In this document: positions 26,720 through 38,300 of the stretch, in pieces
Layout: the number at the start of each line of letters is the position of its first letter
Position numbering within the stretch: position 1 is the first letter of the stretch
Source of the DNA: Dillenia suffruticosa
Lineage: Eukaryota; Streptophyta; Magnoliopsida; Dilleniales; Dilleniaceae
Length of the DNA stretch: 64,000 nucleotides
Reading direction: 5' to 3'
Assembly: GCA_033439265.1 (NCBI GenBank)
Contig: JAVTVX010000001.1
Location: forward strand, 18,742,608-18,806,607
The notes under the pieces: generated by a model
What the model saw: the letters and a program-made list of their open reading frames with translations, nothing else
Database searches by the model: none
What the model was told of the DNA's origin: nothing
Made by a program: the position numbers and the translations under genes

Positions 26720-27720
26720 CATGTGTCTCACTGAATTGCTCTGTATTCCTGAATCAACACCCTTAGTCGATGATGGTCCATCACCCCTCTATTCAGCATG
26801 TTTACAATCTCTGAGAAATCCATCTCCACCACAAAATTATTTAACTTTCTTCTTTTGGCTATTCCCAAACCCTCTCTGATCCCCCAAAACTCTGTCATGT
26901 CTGCTTTAGCTCTTCCTATGTTGATCATGTAACCATAAACCCACTCCGTTGCACCGGTTCTAAATATGCCTCCCGCACTTGCTTTACCTGTCATTGAGTT
27001 AGCAGCCCCATCTGTATTTAGTTTCATCACTCCTTCCTCCTGCTTCATCCAACTGGTATTCTTCATCTTTATCTCCGTTTGCATCAACGGCCGATCTGTG
27101 TTACCTACGCTTGCGAGGCTTAGAGTTGTTCTAGTTACTACCTGCGCTGTAAGCACACTATTTTGGTGCACCGGCTTACATCTAGCCTTCCTTATGTTCA
27201 AGACTGAGGCCATGAACACCGCGTCTTCCTGCTGTTTGCTCAGCCTGTATTTTCTTGTAGCTCCTGCTCTTAGCCATACTGAGAGAGTGTCACCCCAGAA
27301 AGCTTGGATCTTGCTCAACCCATGTCCACCATATTCCATACTTCCTCAGCAAAACTACAGTCCCTCAAAACATGAATCGCGGTTTCCTCCTCTTCTCTGC
27401 ATATGGGACATAAGCATCTTCAGTAATACCTCTTTTCTTTTTCTCAAGGTTTGTCATAATCTTCTCCATTCTTGCTAACCAAAGGAACATCCTGATCTTC
27501 TCAGGGCATTTAATTTTCCAAAGCCAATCCCAATCCCAATCACCCCCTCCCCTCCCAGCAGGTTGTTCTCCTTCCTGTGTAACCTATAGGCTGAAGCCAC
27601 AGAAAACTTGCTATATGAAATTTCACTCCAGAATGGACAATTTGGCCCTCTTTCTTCTCTAGGTACAGTGACTCTCTCTCTCTCTAATGTTTTAAATGTC
27701 CATGACGGAAGAAATCTGAT
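26720..27720 (-). mobile_element. L1-like LINE remnant: RNase H domain and zf-RVT tail
   Basis: The minus-strand frame 26728-27339 carries GVMKLNTDGAANSM, ASAGGIFRTGATEWVYGYMI, TEFWGIREGL and VVEMDFSEIVNML. These are the ordered blocks of a plant retroelement RNase H, including the D, E and D acidic positions. Upstream (27340-27600) is the tryptophan/cysteine-rich zinc-binding reverse transcriptase tail, with stops. The reverse transcriptase is missing, so the element is 5' truncated and dead. Confidence 0.8.
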
Positions 27721-28706
27721 ATGTTAGTGGTCAGTAGATGAAAAATCCATTCACTACCAAAGTTAATCGATTTTTGATAGTTCATTTAAGAAAATATATT
27801 AATTCTAATTTATTTAGTTATTATATACAAAAGATTATCTCATCATTGTATAACTTAAAAGAAAAAATTACACATGTATAATACAATCTATTAATTATAT
27901 ACCAAGTAAATAGACATATGTTAATCTGTAATTTTGATTAGTATTAAGACCTTTTATAACATTGCAACCTTTAGATTTCTCTCTTTATTGTCTTCTTGCC
28001 TATCATGTTAATATGTTAGATGTACATGATAAGAGAAATAAATTCATTGCCAACCTATCAACCACAGATTAGATATGTCCAAGGTGCTGATTTTAAATTG
28101 AAACCAAAGCTTGTAGAACTAAATTAGAAGTATAAAAACAGTTTTGATCAAATTCTAGAATTAGAACATCAATGGTTTGCTTCTGATTTTTTATTTTTTA
28201 GAAAAAGAACACGAATCGGAATCGAAATCTTTAAAAATCATTGAGACTGAGAATGGGAACCAAGTTTTGAACCAATTATAAAAATCAGTGAGAATAGTAA
28301 AAAATAAAGGACCACAGAAAACCATACAAAAACGAAACAAAGTCAAAACCAAAATCAGACTAGCAAACATTATTATTTAGAATTACAGCCGCGTCAGAAT
28401 CATCAAATTCTAGAACCAAAATCAAAACCATTATCTCGGTTTCAATTTTATTTCTTTTTCTGAGTTGGAATTAGAACATTCGGGATGCCTACTCCTTATC
28501 AAGAACCTGGGCAGAATATTTTCTGATTTTGGTACTTAGACTTTTGTTTTTATAACAATGCAAACCTTGAGATTTCTCTGTCTCTGTTGTCTTGTTGAGC
28601 TATTATGATAAGAAAGGGCAAAAGTGTGTGTGTGTTTGTGTGTATATTGAGACAATGATAAAATTAACATAATTTGATTTTATTATTGCTATAGAGAGTT
28701 AAATTA

Positions 28707-28784
28707 GTACCATCATTCTTTTCTTCCTTTTTTTTGGGGGGGGGGGGGGGGGGGGGCGGGGGTAGAGGGTACCATCATTCTTTT
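28707..28784 (+). repeat. 46-bp poly-T/poly-G insert inside 16-bp direct repeats
   Basis: The perfect repeats gtaccatcattctttt at 28707-28722 and 28769-28784 flank 46 bases made of a T-run, then more than 20 G and a short cgggggtagag end. The layout is that of a retroposed tail with target-site duplication, or of a slipped duplication. Confidence 0.7.
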
Positions 28785-28954
28785 TTGCAAAACAAAGAAT
28801 ATAAGGTTATTAACTTAAAATGTTGTTGTTTTCTTTTCTATTTTCTATTTTCTTTTGTTTTTTCAGTTGATTAGGAGAGTTATAACCTTTTACGATGTAG
28901 GCAAGAGTTAATAGTGAACCCTCGCCTGACACATTAATATATGCTAACATTTTC

Positions 28955-29125
28955 AATTTTTTTTTTAATTTTCACCGATTGATATCATAACTTTATTCGA
29001 TTAATCTGATTCGAATACCATAGGACCCATTAAAGGGTTGACTCTCTTAAATTTTATTTTTTCATTCTCATGATTCGAACTCGATATTTATAATTAAAAG
29101 AACGTAACTATACAATAACCTTTTC
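28955..29125 (-). mobile_element. SINE family A, near full-length
   Basis: This is the best-preserved copy. From left to right on the plus strand: a T-run, caccgattgatat, attcgattaatctgattcga, ataggacccattaaagggtt, gactctctta, a T-rich spacer, then catgattcgaactcgatatt (B box on the minus strand) and the head aacgtaactatacaataacc. Confidence 0.7.
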
Positions 29126-29385
29126 TATTTGCTTTTCTTAAGTTCATGGCATCACAGGTTAAAATGTGACTTGCTCTTCAAATTAAAGGTCGCCCAAAAG
29201 TTAGTGAACAGAATTATACCATACTGTACTAATACTTTAATATATAATAAGCTTCTGCAGGCTGGTAAGGCCACAAAAAGTCGTCGCTCTGCTCTCTCAC
29301 CCCAAAACCTTATCCTCTCCCAATACCACACATCACTTTAACACTCCCAAAACTCAAAAACTTCAATTTCAACTACAGCACAGAC

Positions 29386-29823
29386 ATGGCAGCATCACTT
29401 CATTTCACTTCATCTCCTACCTTCACACTCCCTAGAAGGAGGAACCCTATCAAGCTCTCCACATGTCATCGCAAACCCAATTTACGGTATCGATCCGCAA
29501 GCAGAATCCGGTCATATAAAGTGCAGATAGAGCATGAAGGTCAGACCACTGAGCTAGAAGTGGAGCCTGACGAGACCATTCTAGCTAAGGCATTGGACTC
29601 TGGCCTGTCTGTGCCACATGACTGCAAGCTCGGCGTGTGCATGACCTGCCCCGCTCGGCTCTTGAGTGGCTCTGTTGATCAGAGTGAAGGTATGCTCAGT
29701 GATGATGTTGTAGAGCGCGGTTACGCATTGTTGTGTTCATCGTATCCGCGTGCAGATTGCCATATTAGAATCATTCCTGAGGATGAGCTGCTGTCTCTGC
29801 AACTAGCAACAGCTAATGACTAA
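29386..29823 (+). CDS. FdC1: Ferredoxin C1, plastid [2Fe-2S] protein
   Basis: This is an intronless gene of 145 residues. Residues 1-40 are a Ser/Arg-rich plastid transit peptide; the mature fold begins near SYKVQIEHEGQ. Cluster ligands are C80, C85, C88 and C117, in HDCKLGVCMTCP and LLCSSYP. The last spacing is 28 residues, against 29 in photosynthetic ferredoxins. The tail (HIRIIPEDELLSLQLATAND) is the extended C-terminus that defines the FdC group and, by family knowledge, changes its interaction with ferredoxin-NADP reductase. It likely carries electrons in the stroma. A TATA-like box lies 145 bases before the ATG. It converges on the uL18 gene. I recall At4g14890 as the counterpart. Confidence 0.93.
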   Translation: MAASLHFTSSPTFTLPRRRNPIKLSTCHRKPNLRYRSASRIRSYKVQIEHEGQTTELEVEPDETILAKALDSGLSVPHDCKLGVCMTCPARLLSGSVDQSEGMLSDDVVERGYALLCSSYPRADCHIRIIPEDELLSLQLATAND

Positions 29824-30424
29824 AGATTTTAAGATTAGGTAGAGTGGAAACATGTTTTGTCTTGTAATTTGAATGGTCGAGCTTCTTTGGTTACGAATGA
29901 AGAAATGTGAGGATATTTTTACCTTTTATTCTGACACAATCCAGCCAAAGGACATCGATCAAACTGCAGATCCATATAATATGAAGGACAATTCAAAGCA
30001 TTTATGCATTGAAAGTTCAATTTTTTCTTTGCAAAAACATTATTGTTATTATTTTTGTCAAATGATGATTGAGCCATACAATGGAGATTGGCTCTGCCAC
30101 CTTGCCCTCCCCCCCCCCCCCCCCGCCCAAAAAAATAAAATAAAAAAAACCCTGTACGTGTGGGATTTAATCCCAAAACCTTCTAATAGCACCTGAAGGG
30201 AGTTTACCAACTGAACTTTGTCAATACTGGCAGTACAACATTATGTTGCATTGCAGGAGCCATGGGTAAACCAAAGTGATTCTGAGCATAATTTGCCGAT
30301 GTTGATAAACAACGCAGCAGCCATTTTCTGGATAACCTCATTCAGAACAGTTTAACACAAAACCAAAGATGAACAATGTCTCCTTCGATCAATATTCAAG
30401 ATTGAAGCTAGACAACTGCCAATC
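29824..30424. other. Convergent spacer FdC1/uL18
   Basis: 600 bases between stop codons, carrying both 3' ends and the tRNA-like element with a poly-C/poly-A stretch at 30105-30235. Confidence 0.5.
30105..30235 (-). mobile_element. tRNA-like SINE with T-rich then poly-G tail
   Basis: On the minus strand, agttcagttggtaaactccc (A-box region), a variable arm, then ttttgggattaaatcccaca (B-box region) lead into a T-rich stretch and a G-run of about 15. This gives a head for the recurrent T-then-G tracts seen elsewhere in the window. Confidence 0.55.
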
Positions 30425-31474
30425 CTACAATTGACGTACAGCTTTCTTGGGTCTTCTCTGTTTGAGCTTCAGTTTCACATTCACACCATTGTCTATGATT
30501 GACTGAAGCACAATCTGTAACTTTCCTTCCAATTTATCCCCTTTCCTTGGTGTATAAATCACATCATGAATATCATCAGCCAAGGCTCGCTGAGCAAGAA
30601 CTTGTCCCACAGCAGCACAAGCAGCTGAATCCTTAGTCGAGCCCAAATCAAATTTCATGTCCTTGGATATCGAGTGTGCCACAGCAACCACCTTGCTAGT
30701 CACCCGATGAACAATGCAAGCACGAACAGAACTTTTTGAAATATATATGTCCAAACAAAATGGTTCATGGTAAGGACCGGTAAGTTGGTTGAATGTAGGA
30801 GTCCTGATCTTCCCAAAATGAGATACGTCTGTCTGATCAACCAGAGACAAAGTATTAAGTTGTTTCTTCACCACTTCTTGAAATTTCTCATTTCTTGGTG
30901 GCAAGCTGCGAGTAGGTTTTTCTTTCTCCTTAGCTTTGTTTTTATTGCCATCATTCTTGTTTTTTGATGAGTTCTTCCTTCCGTGGAAATCAAAACTATA
31001 CTCTTCATACTCTTTCGAACCTCTATCAAGTTTGTAGAATAGATTTCCTTTAACACGCATATCGTCAATCTCATCAAAATACGGATCACCATGTACTGTA
31101 CATGGTGAATAACTGGCATTGTCAACAACAGCTTCAGAACAAGAAGAGCTCAACTCTGAAAATCCATTTGTTCCTTGCCAAGCCTGAGCTAAACTCGAGG
31201 AAACCCGCCAAGCATCCGAGTCAACTACTTTAATTTTGTAGCTATCCGAATGAGCTTGAATATCAGGAAACAGGGGAGACAGCTGAATGCCAGCAGAGAA
31301 GTTCCCAGAAGTGAACTTCTTGTTATCATTCAAGTGGGGTTGAGTTAACTCATTCTCAATGTCATTTTTGGTTGAGAAACTAGAGCCATACCTGCATACC
31401 CTTGAAAGGATATGTGAATTTTCCAATTGTTTGGAACTTATGCATCTTCTCAATAGCATAACTGTCATTGCCAT
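30425..31474 (-). CDS. Organelle-type ribosomal protein uL18 (L18p/L5e family)
   Basis: One open frame of 349 residues. The C-terminal 120 residues form the uL18 fold: FCLDIYISKSSVRACIVHR, SKVVAVAHSISKDMKFDLGS, STKDSAACAAVGQVLAQRAL, then a basic end with KLKLKQRRPKK. The N-terminus (MAMTVMLLRRCISSKQLENS) is Arg/Ser-rich like a mitochondrial presequence. About 180 residues of weakly conserved charged, Ser-rich linker lie between. uL18 normally binds 5S rRNA; whether this long plant form sits in the mitoribosome is not shown. A second in-frame ATG lies two codons downstream, and an acceptor-like cag just upstream at about 31492 may mark a 5' UTR intron. I recall At3g22450 as the counterpart. 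Confidence 0.85.
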   Translation of the reverse strand: MAMTVMLLRRCISSKQLENSHILSRVCRYGSSFSTKNDIENELTQPHLNDNKKFTSGNFSAGIQLSPLFPDIQAHSDSYKIKVVDSDAWRVSSSLAQAWQGTNGFSELSSSCSEAVVDNASYSPCTVHGDPYFDEIDDMRVKGNLFYKLDRGSKEYEEYSFDFHGRKNSSKNKNDGNKNKAKEKEKPTRSLPPRNEKFQEVVKKQLNTLSLVDQTDVSHFGKIRTPTFNQLTGPYHEPFCLDIYISKSSVRACIVHRVTSKVVAVAHSISKDMKFDLGSTKDSAACAAVGQVLAQRALADDIHDVIYTPRKGDKLEGKLQIVLQSIIDNGVNVKLKLKQRRPKKAVRQL

Positions 31475-32071
31475 TAATGTAATTATACCTGTATAGATAG
31501 GAATAGACGTCTAAGAGGCATTTCATCGAACATTTGGCGTATCAACAAAATCCTGGAACTGTCAAGAGAGTTTTCCTCGTTTCGAGATGTAAGAATATAA
31601 ATCCTTGAAAATCTTCGCCGCCAATTCACAACCCAATTCTTAACATAAATAATGCTCTCCACCAACATCGGACATGGGACTCTCTTACTTGTCGAAATTC
31701 ATGTGACTGTGGAAGCAGCGGCTCAGCGAGGCTTCAAGAATTGAAGATTGGATCCTAGCTTGCTAGTTCTAAGTTTTGAGGTTCTGTCCTACGCGCACAC
31801 AAGGTCTTACGACACTAACCAGACAACCCTATCGTTTTCGGAGGTTTTTGGTGCCTTTGTTGGTTGGAAAACGGCGTCGTTTAGACCCTTAAGTCCGTTG
31901 GCATTGTGTAGCTTGCTCCACGTGGGATAGCTTTTTGCGTTTTTGAATTTTTGAAATAGCATTCTGCTCTTAGAGAGACGGTTTGTTGCTTGCTCATGAA
32001 ATTCCACCTCTTCATCACATGCCTTTTCTTTTTTTGGGTTACACTGGAATTTGAACTTGAATCACCGGATT

Positions 32072-32112
32072 GGAGGAGGAGGAGGAGGAGGAGGAGGAGG
32101 AGGAGGAGGAGG
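32072..32112 (+). repeat. (GGA)n microsatellite
   Basis: About 13 GGA units. Open frames across it on either strand are poly-Gly or poly-Ser artefacts. Confidence 0.9.
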
Positions 32113-32167
32113 GGTTGTCATCACTGGATGGTCCCTTGAAGACATCACATGCCTTCTTTTCATGCTT

Positions 32168-32198
<31 letters not shown>

Positions 32199-33029
32199 TT
32201 CTCTCTTTCGTTCATTCTCTCTATTTCGACCCCAATGCCGTTGTGACCTTCTCCAACCCTCGGCGACTCTCTCAGCCATCGTTTAATGTGATCTGCTCGG
32301 AATCTCAACCATAACTTGATCGGTGGTGAGCTATCATTCGAAATTCGTTATATTCTACTTTGGTTTGTTGGTAGATGCTGATATTGATATTCTCCCAATC
32401 AAAGTTGAGTTTCAATCTCTAATCGTTGATTGTTGATCTTTGATCATCTTACAAAATTTTCAGCGTACTTAGTAGTCATTATTTTAGTTTTCATTAACAA
32501 AAAAGGAAATCAATAGTTGGTCAACTTGGTTCAACAAATTAGGGTTTAACATTTATTATAATTTTAGTTAAATCTGGATCTTGAAAACAAATGCTTATAG
32601 TGCACACTACTCACGATCTTATGTTTACCATGGATGCAAGTTTACATTTGTTACTATCATATTAGGTATGATGCACAACGTTAGTTGTCAATGATGGCTT
32701 ATAAAATTCATGGACGTTTGGATAATTTTATCGTTAAGTCATTCAGTAATACGAAGGAATTGAAATTTTAATACACATTATCATTTAGTAGTGAATTTAA
32801 AAAAAAAAGTAGTGAATTGCTAATAAATTAATTTAATAAATTAATTAAATTCTTTAATCGATAAATTATATTTTAACTAGTGCAAAGTAAGAACCTAGGT
32901 TAAAGAGAAGCACTTTGATTTTGTTTGAAGGGGAAAGGAAGTGATTCTCTAAATCATGTTGGGAGTTATCATGTGTAAGTCAGAAAAGTACAACCTATTA
33001 AAATAGAAATTTGAATTTATTTTTATTTA

Positions 33030-33031
<2 letters not shown>

Positions 33032-33060
<29 letters not shown>
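33032..33060 (+). repeat. (TC)n microsatellite
   Basis: About 14 TC units in AT-rich intergenic DNA, without a gene beside it. Confidence 0.85.
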
Positions 33061-33064
<4 letters not shown>

Positions 33065-33179
33065 AAATGTTTCTCACTCCCTCTCTCTAAGATTCAGGCC
33101 ACTCTTTTACACTTACCAGACTAAGTTAACAAAACTATAAGTTACAGTCTGATAAAACTTTAAATTAAGTTTTTGGAAA

Positions 33180-33700
33180 CCCTAAAGGTGATTGATTTAT
33201 GGAATATTGGATACAAGCTTTTAAGAACAAAGCTGATGTTTTGTTCATTGATCTAGAAAAGGGCTTTTCAGTCATAAAAATCAGAGAGAAGAAAGAAAGA
33301 GTCACAATCCCTAGTGGTCCTTGGGTTTTTGTAGACTAACACCTGTCAGTCATGGGATGGATCCATCCATGGATGGCTTCCTTCCCTCCTCTTCCAGTCT
33401 GGATCAGGCTGCCAGAGCTTCTTACAGAATTTTTCCATGAAAGGGATCCTTGAACTAGCGTTGCAACAAATTGGTGGGATCTTCAAGATGGACAACACAA
33501 CCTGCATGGCTACAATGGTGAAGCATGGAAATTTGTCGACATCGACCGCTTGGCCAATTAGCCGATTTGCGGTCTGCCAATCTTACGTGCAGAGCTACAT
33601 CACTTATGGGAAATTGGTGCATCGATTATATCAATGCCGGAGGTTAAAAAATGGAGTATGAAAGGTTGGCACACCTACACGACTATATCATGGAAATGGA
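33180..33700 (+). mobile_element. LINE ORF1 relic (DUF4283 domain)
   Basis: Reading across frames gives GPWVFVD, HLSVMGW, PPLPVWIRLPELLTEFF and a segment with LHGYNGEAWKFVDIDRLA. These are the ordered blocks of the DUF4283 nucleic-acid-binding domain that opens many plant L1-like LINEs. Several stops and frame changes; no reverse transcriptase follows. Confidence 0.7.
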
Positions 33701-33999
33701 AAGGTGAGAAGAACATAGGATGCTAATTTTAGCCCTTGGAAAGGGGCTGTGATAAGTTTCAAGACAGAGAGTAGGAAGCGCGAGTAGAGTACTACATCGT
33801 TATCACTGATCAGGCGGAGAAATGAACAGCCCAAAAAGTCTTTTTACCCTAACATTGATCCTAACCCTTTTGTTTTCAAATTTCACCGCCCTAGTTGAGA
33901 ATATTTAAGAGGGCAAGGTGGCAAGATTTGATGGAAAGAGAAAATTGGAATGGGGAAAGAATAGGAATTGCAATTTCTGCGCTCTAGGACTCTTGAGAT

Positions 34000-34020
34000 T
34001 TTTTTTTTGGGAGGGGGGGG
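34000..34020 (+). repeat. Poly-T/poly-G tract
   Basis: A run of T, then gggagggggggggg. Confidence 0.75.
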
Positions 34021-34133
34021 ATTCTATCAAAATGTTGGGATATTTTCTAAATCAAAGTTACCACATCCTTGGCCAAGAAAGGCTCTTTGTTTCTGTTTTT
34101 CCTTTTTATCGATAATAGGAAGCTGTTCTCACT

Positions 34134-34153
34134 CCCCCCCCCCCCCAAAAAAA
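34134..34153 (-). repeat. Poly-C/poly-A tract (T-then-G on the minus strand)
   Basis: Thirteen C followed by seven A. The sequence to the right (to about 34320) has a faint tRNA-like look (taggcgagatttacctcctc on the minus strand) but I could not place the boxes with confidence. Confidence 0.65.
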
Positions 34154-35331
34154 GGGTATAGTAGGTGAATTTAAGGAACACGTGCAATATTTTCCAAGTA
34201 CCAAGCATTATACGTGTAAAGATCGCGAAGATCGCGAAGGCCCACGCTAAAGAATCCAAGATCAAATTTACACTTACTTGGTGGAGGAGGTAAATCTCGC
34301 CTACCCTGCTTGCAGCACTGTATGGAAGGGCTGCTTGAAATGAAAAAAATTTAAAAAAAAAAAAAAATTGAGAATCATCCTCGACGTTAAGGTGAAAGGT
34401 AGAAACCACGACTTGACCAGACTTTTCATGGCTGATTGAGCTACCTGAGGCTCTTACTATATAATGTAAGATAAATATGCCTACATGCACAGGGAAAAGA
34501 ACAGTGCAGGACACAAAAGTCAAAGAGCCAATTTAACAAGCAAAATACAATAATCAATTCCTGCAAAGCTATTATGGATTCAGGAGGATAATGAATTTCA
34601 GCTACCCCCTAAAGTTCAATCAGAATTAAAACAAGCACCAATTTTAAAGAGAAATATGCCTAAAAAGCTACGACTCTCACAAACTCTAATCATTCAATTA
34701 AACCTTGAAGCACCATATACCATACAAGTGAAAGGTGTTCTGAGACCAAGTGAACCTCTTACAACCTCAAAAGTTCTTGCAGGTTCAGTTCTAAAATAAA
34801 TAAATAAATAAATAAGTCAGAGAATGTGGAATCAAAGTCATCAACAGCAGAAATATCAAATGAAAGATCAGTCCAGAAGCCACCCTAGGGCACCAGACAA
34901 AAGCATACGAACAAGCACCCAAATGCAAACCAGATACCAAAGTAATAATGGCATATTAAAACTTAAAAAGAACTAGGAGAGATGAACTAACAGAGGAAGT
35001 AGTAAACAGTAAAAGGCATTTTTCTACAATGAAGCCTATGAAACAGGGTTGCAGCATTAGTCCTCAACTTCGTCAATCTGCCTTCCTAGTTCCCTTGTTT
35101 TTCTGGTTTTTTTTTCTTCACAAACACCTAGTACTACAAGTTTCATCAACATTAGAAATACAAACTTCTCACCCTAGGGAAAAGCAAGAAGCAGAGTAAA
35201 TGTCATGATTAACAACACACAGATATCGCTACCATTAAGCGGTTAGTGATTACAAACCATTAACAGAGCAAATGAGACTGGGGTCGGGTCATCATCATAT
35301 CAGTGTTACCATCTTCGGATAGTCATGTCAA

Positions 35332-38300
35332 TCAGTAGTAAGCTTGCTGATAAGCTGGAGCCAAACCATTGCCGTAGCCTCCATATGGGGAATATGTGAT
35401 GGGAGCTCCTGGATATGAACCTGGAATAGGGGCCGCTTCTGGTGAGTAAGCAGCATAAGGATTTGTCGGTGGGCTTCTGCTGCCATACATGGTGGGCAGA
35501 ACTGGGTAGGCTGGGACTGCTGCGGGGTATTGAGTGTGTGAAGGAGACCTGATGAAAGTGGGAGCAGGAGCTGCAGGGAAAGTTGATACATAGGCATTTG
35601 TGGAGCGACCAGCCTTGGCTGGGGGCATAGGACCACCATTGCTAGCTCGGGTACGTTTGTTTGCAGGGGCTGCTGTTGGCTTCTTTTTCTCACTCTTAAC
35701 CTTCTCCAGCTGTTCCAGACGTTTCTTGAGGCTTTCTGGTGGGAACTCAGCCTCAAGTTTGTACTCCTCAATGCACTTAATGACAGCCCGTAGTGCTGAC
35801 TGCTCTTTCCTTCCAGCCAGATGCTGCAAAATAAAAGGGAGTTACAATAACTGCCAAAAAGAAGATGTTCCATTTGCACAACTCCTCCTATGTTGCTATG
35901 TAACATGAGGCACTCTTTCCCCATCTAAAGGCACCAGTTCCAGTATACCTGGGTATGTGAAACTTGATAGCCAATATCTCACTAAAAGGCATTACTGATT
36001 GTATACCAGCCAGATTATAGACCTGATTAGGGGTTTTGACATTACATAGCATCTAACACAAACAAATAAGTGACCATGACAGAAGATGGCATGAGAAGAT
36101 TGGTGACCAAGTTTGCTCCTAGATTGAAAACATCTGAACCTTATTAAGAAGTTCCATGAGTCCCATGAATAACGGTAGTCTAAATGGAAAACTATATTAA
36201 GGTTCAAGTTAACTATGAAAACAGCCATCCTAGGCATTATTTAAAGAGTCCAAAAAATAATTAAGTGAATAAACATCAATTTCTCCAGAAGGAGGCAGCC
36301 AGGACCAAACCTGGATCAGGTTACATGGGAAGCAAAATCCTCACCATCAAATCAAAGTAGAAAATGAAGATAAAGTTACCAAGATTGAAAATAAATGAGA
36401 GAAGTATATACCACAGATCGGCCAGATTTCTTCTTATCTTCAGTTACAGATGATGCAGAAGATGCAGCTTTCTTTGAATCCTTCAGAAAAGCTTTCAGTA
36501 GTGGGACAGGGGGGAATTTGTCTACAAGGCCAACTTCATAAGTGAAATGGACAGCATCAACATGTTGTCCTTTGTTGATCAACTCTTGAATCATGTCTGC
36601 AACAATATGAAAGCTTATTTTACATTTGCAGAGCACACTACATGAATTTAGGAAGCCGAACATGGTACTAAGTCTACCATATATATGTAGATCAGGTTAC
36701 TGCAACAAAATGGAAGCCAAAAGAAAAAAGAAAACAGGAAATGAAAAACATTTGATACTTTCTTAGTTATGGTTTTTAAAGCCAAATGCATTCAAACTTT
36801 ATAATGCAAAACCTTTGAAAGAATAGATTGGTTACCTAAATCTCCAAGCATTGCATTGACCAGATTAAGTGACAAAGGCACTAAAAGGGTCAAACATTGA
36901 AATTCCATCGCACTTAGCAACTTACAATATCAAACAAAATATTTTTAGCTAAGACCTAAGATACTCATTTCCCTTAACAAAGATCCCTTAAGACCAGAAG
37001 CCATAATAATCAATTACTAGCATCACCCCTGGCTCAACAATGCCAAGCAAGCAATTAATTTCTTTGGATCAGCCACCAGCCAGAGATAATTACACCTATC
37101 GCATACCTATCTTGACTTGAACAAAGACATGGATACAAATAGTTCTGAACTAAGAGTGTAAGGAGAAGCATCAATTCAGATTTATATAGAGGCACTACTG
37201 GACAAATCTTGCCAAAAATGCCAACACAGCTCCTGTTCGCTATGTGCTTTTATTTCTGTTAACCACAGCTATAACAGTCCAGTAGCTCTGCCGGTTAGAA
37301 TGTTAATCTTATGAGCCAAAGGTCATGGTTTCAAGCCCCACCAGGACCATTTCTTTTCTCTTTATTTCTATAAAAAAAAAAGCTCTATCAAAAAAGAAAG
37401 AAATAAAAAAGAATACAGCACTTTTCCTCTCCCCATATTTTTGATCCTCAGAGGTCACGTTAGTAGCCTATAATGAGCATGCCATATAATTTAAGCAATG
37501 AAGCATCTACCCAGTAGGATATTCGTATAGAATAGCTTGATGCAAACAACACTTTTATCAGGGTAGAAGAATGTGTTCTCAAATAACTTTATGCAAACAC
37601 TTTAGAAGAATGTGTTCTCAAATATCTCGGCAATGTGATTAGCAAAGAACTCATTTAATTTCCCCATGACCCTTAACACTATCCAACTGTGGCAACCTAA
37701 CTCACTACACAGCTAAATTTACCACCCATTCTAACAATTCTCGTCTCAATTATACTCTAGCAAACCACACAGAGCAGACGTGAGGGTAAGGAAATGATCT
37801 TTCGGTTAATGCCATTTTCAAGCAAAAGTAAACTAGTTGAGAGGAACCACAAACAGAAGATCTCTTGGAAAATGCAAACAAGCTTAATTTCTGAAAGCCA
37901 GCAGCAAAATAGATGATACAGCTGAGATGAAAAAAGTTTCAAATAACTAGAAGAAGGAACATTTATGCCCAGAAATAAGGAGCTGAAGGGCAAACCAAAC
38001 ATCATTATTGTGTTACAGTCCTAGGTCTTCCACTTGATTAAACAATCTTTAAATTCATCTGCCGGTGATAAGACAAGTCTCATATTCACTTCTCAACATT
38101 CATTTATAAATGCAGAACTAACCAAAAACCATTTGAAGTAAACCCCCACTAGAAGACCTAAAACACAATTACAAACACCAAAAGTTACACTTTCTTCATT
38201 TCAGCCGTTCTTTTGGGGAAATTCTTCAAAAAATGGAACCAATTCAGCCACTTCCAAGATAATAAGTGCAAAAAATTTACTCTGACGTTGCTATTTGATC

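Larger units (their letters stand above)
26371..29385. other. Divergent intergenic region OASTL/FdC1
   Basis: Contains a poly-T/poly-G tract (26421-26463), a LINE remnant (26720-27720), a second poly-T/poly-G tract inside direct repeats (28707-28784) and a SINE (28955-29125). The FdC1 promoter probably lies in the last 200 bases, with a TATATAATA at 29241-29249. Confidence 0.5.
31475..35331. other. Intergenic region between uL18 and FRL4
   Basis: 31475-31700 is the presumed uL18 leader/promoter. 31740-32330 is less AT-rich, with a (GGA)n tract at 32072-32112 and a (TC)n tract at 32168-32190; it could be an untranslated exon of something unrecognised. A LINE ORF1 relic lies at 33180-33700, poly-T/poly-G tracts at 34000-34020 and 34134-34153, and the FRL4 3' UTR ends the stretch. 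Confidence 0.5.

Noticed and set aside
26728..27339. 203-codon minus-strand open frame as a host gene
   Set aside because: Its content is the RNase H block of an L1-like LINE with broken zf-RVT sequence upstream. It is better described as a transposon remnant.
30064..30084. Sequence resembling miR171 (tgattgagcca)
   Set aside because: Only the first half matches and no hairpin partner lies nearby.
30425..30445. miR396-like target site in the uL18 stop region (aagaaagctgt)
   Set aside because: Eleven bases match, but the positions facing the miRNA seed (its first four bases) mismatch, so targeting is not expected.
32039..32314. Overlapping frames on both strands through the GGA and TC tracts
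   Set aside because: They encode only poly-Gly, poly-Ser or Ser-Leu repeats with no family match.
37285..37360. Functional tRNA gene
   Set aside because: The anticodon stem does not pair and the sequence ends in an A-run with flanking partial repeats, so it is called a tRNA-like retroposon.
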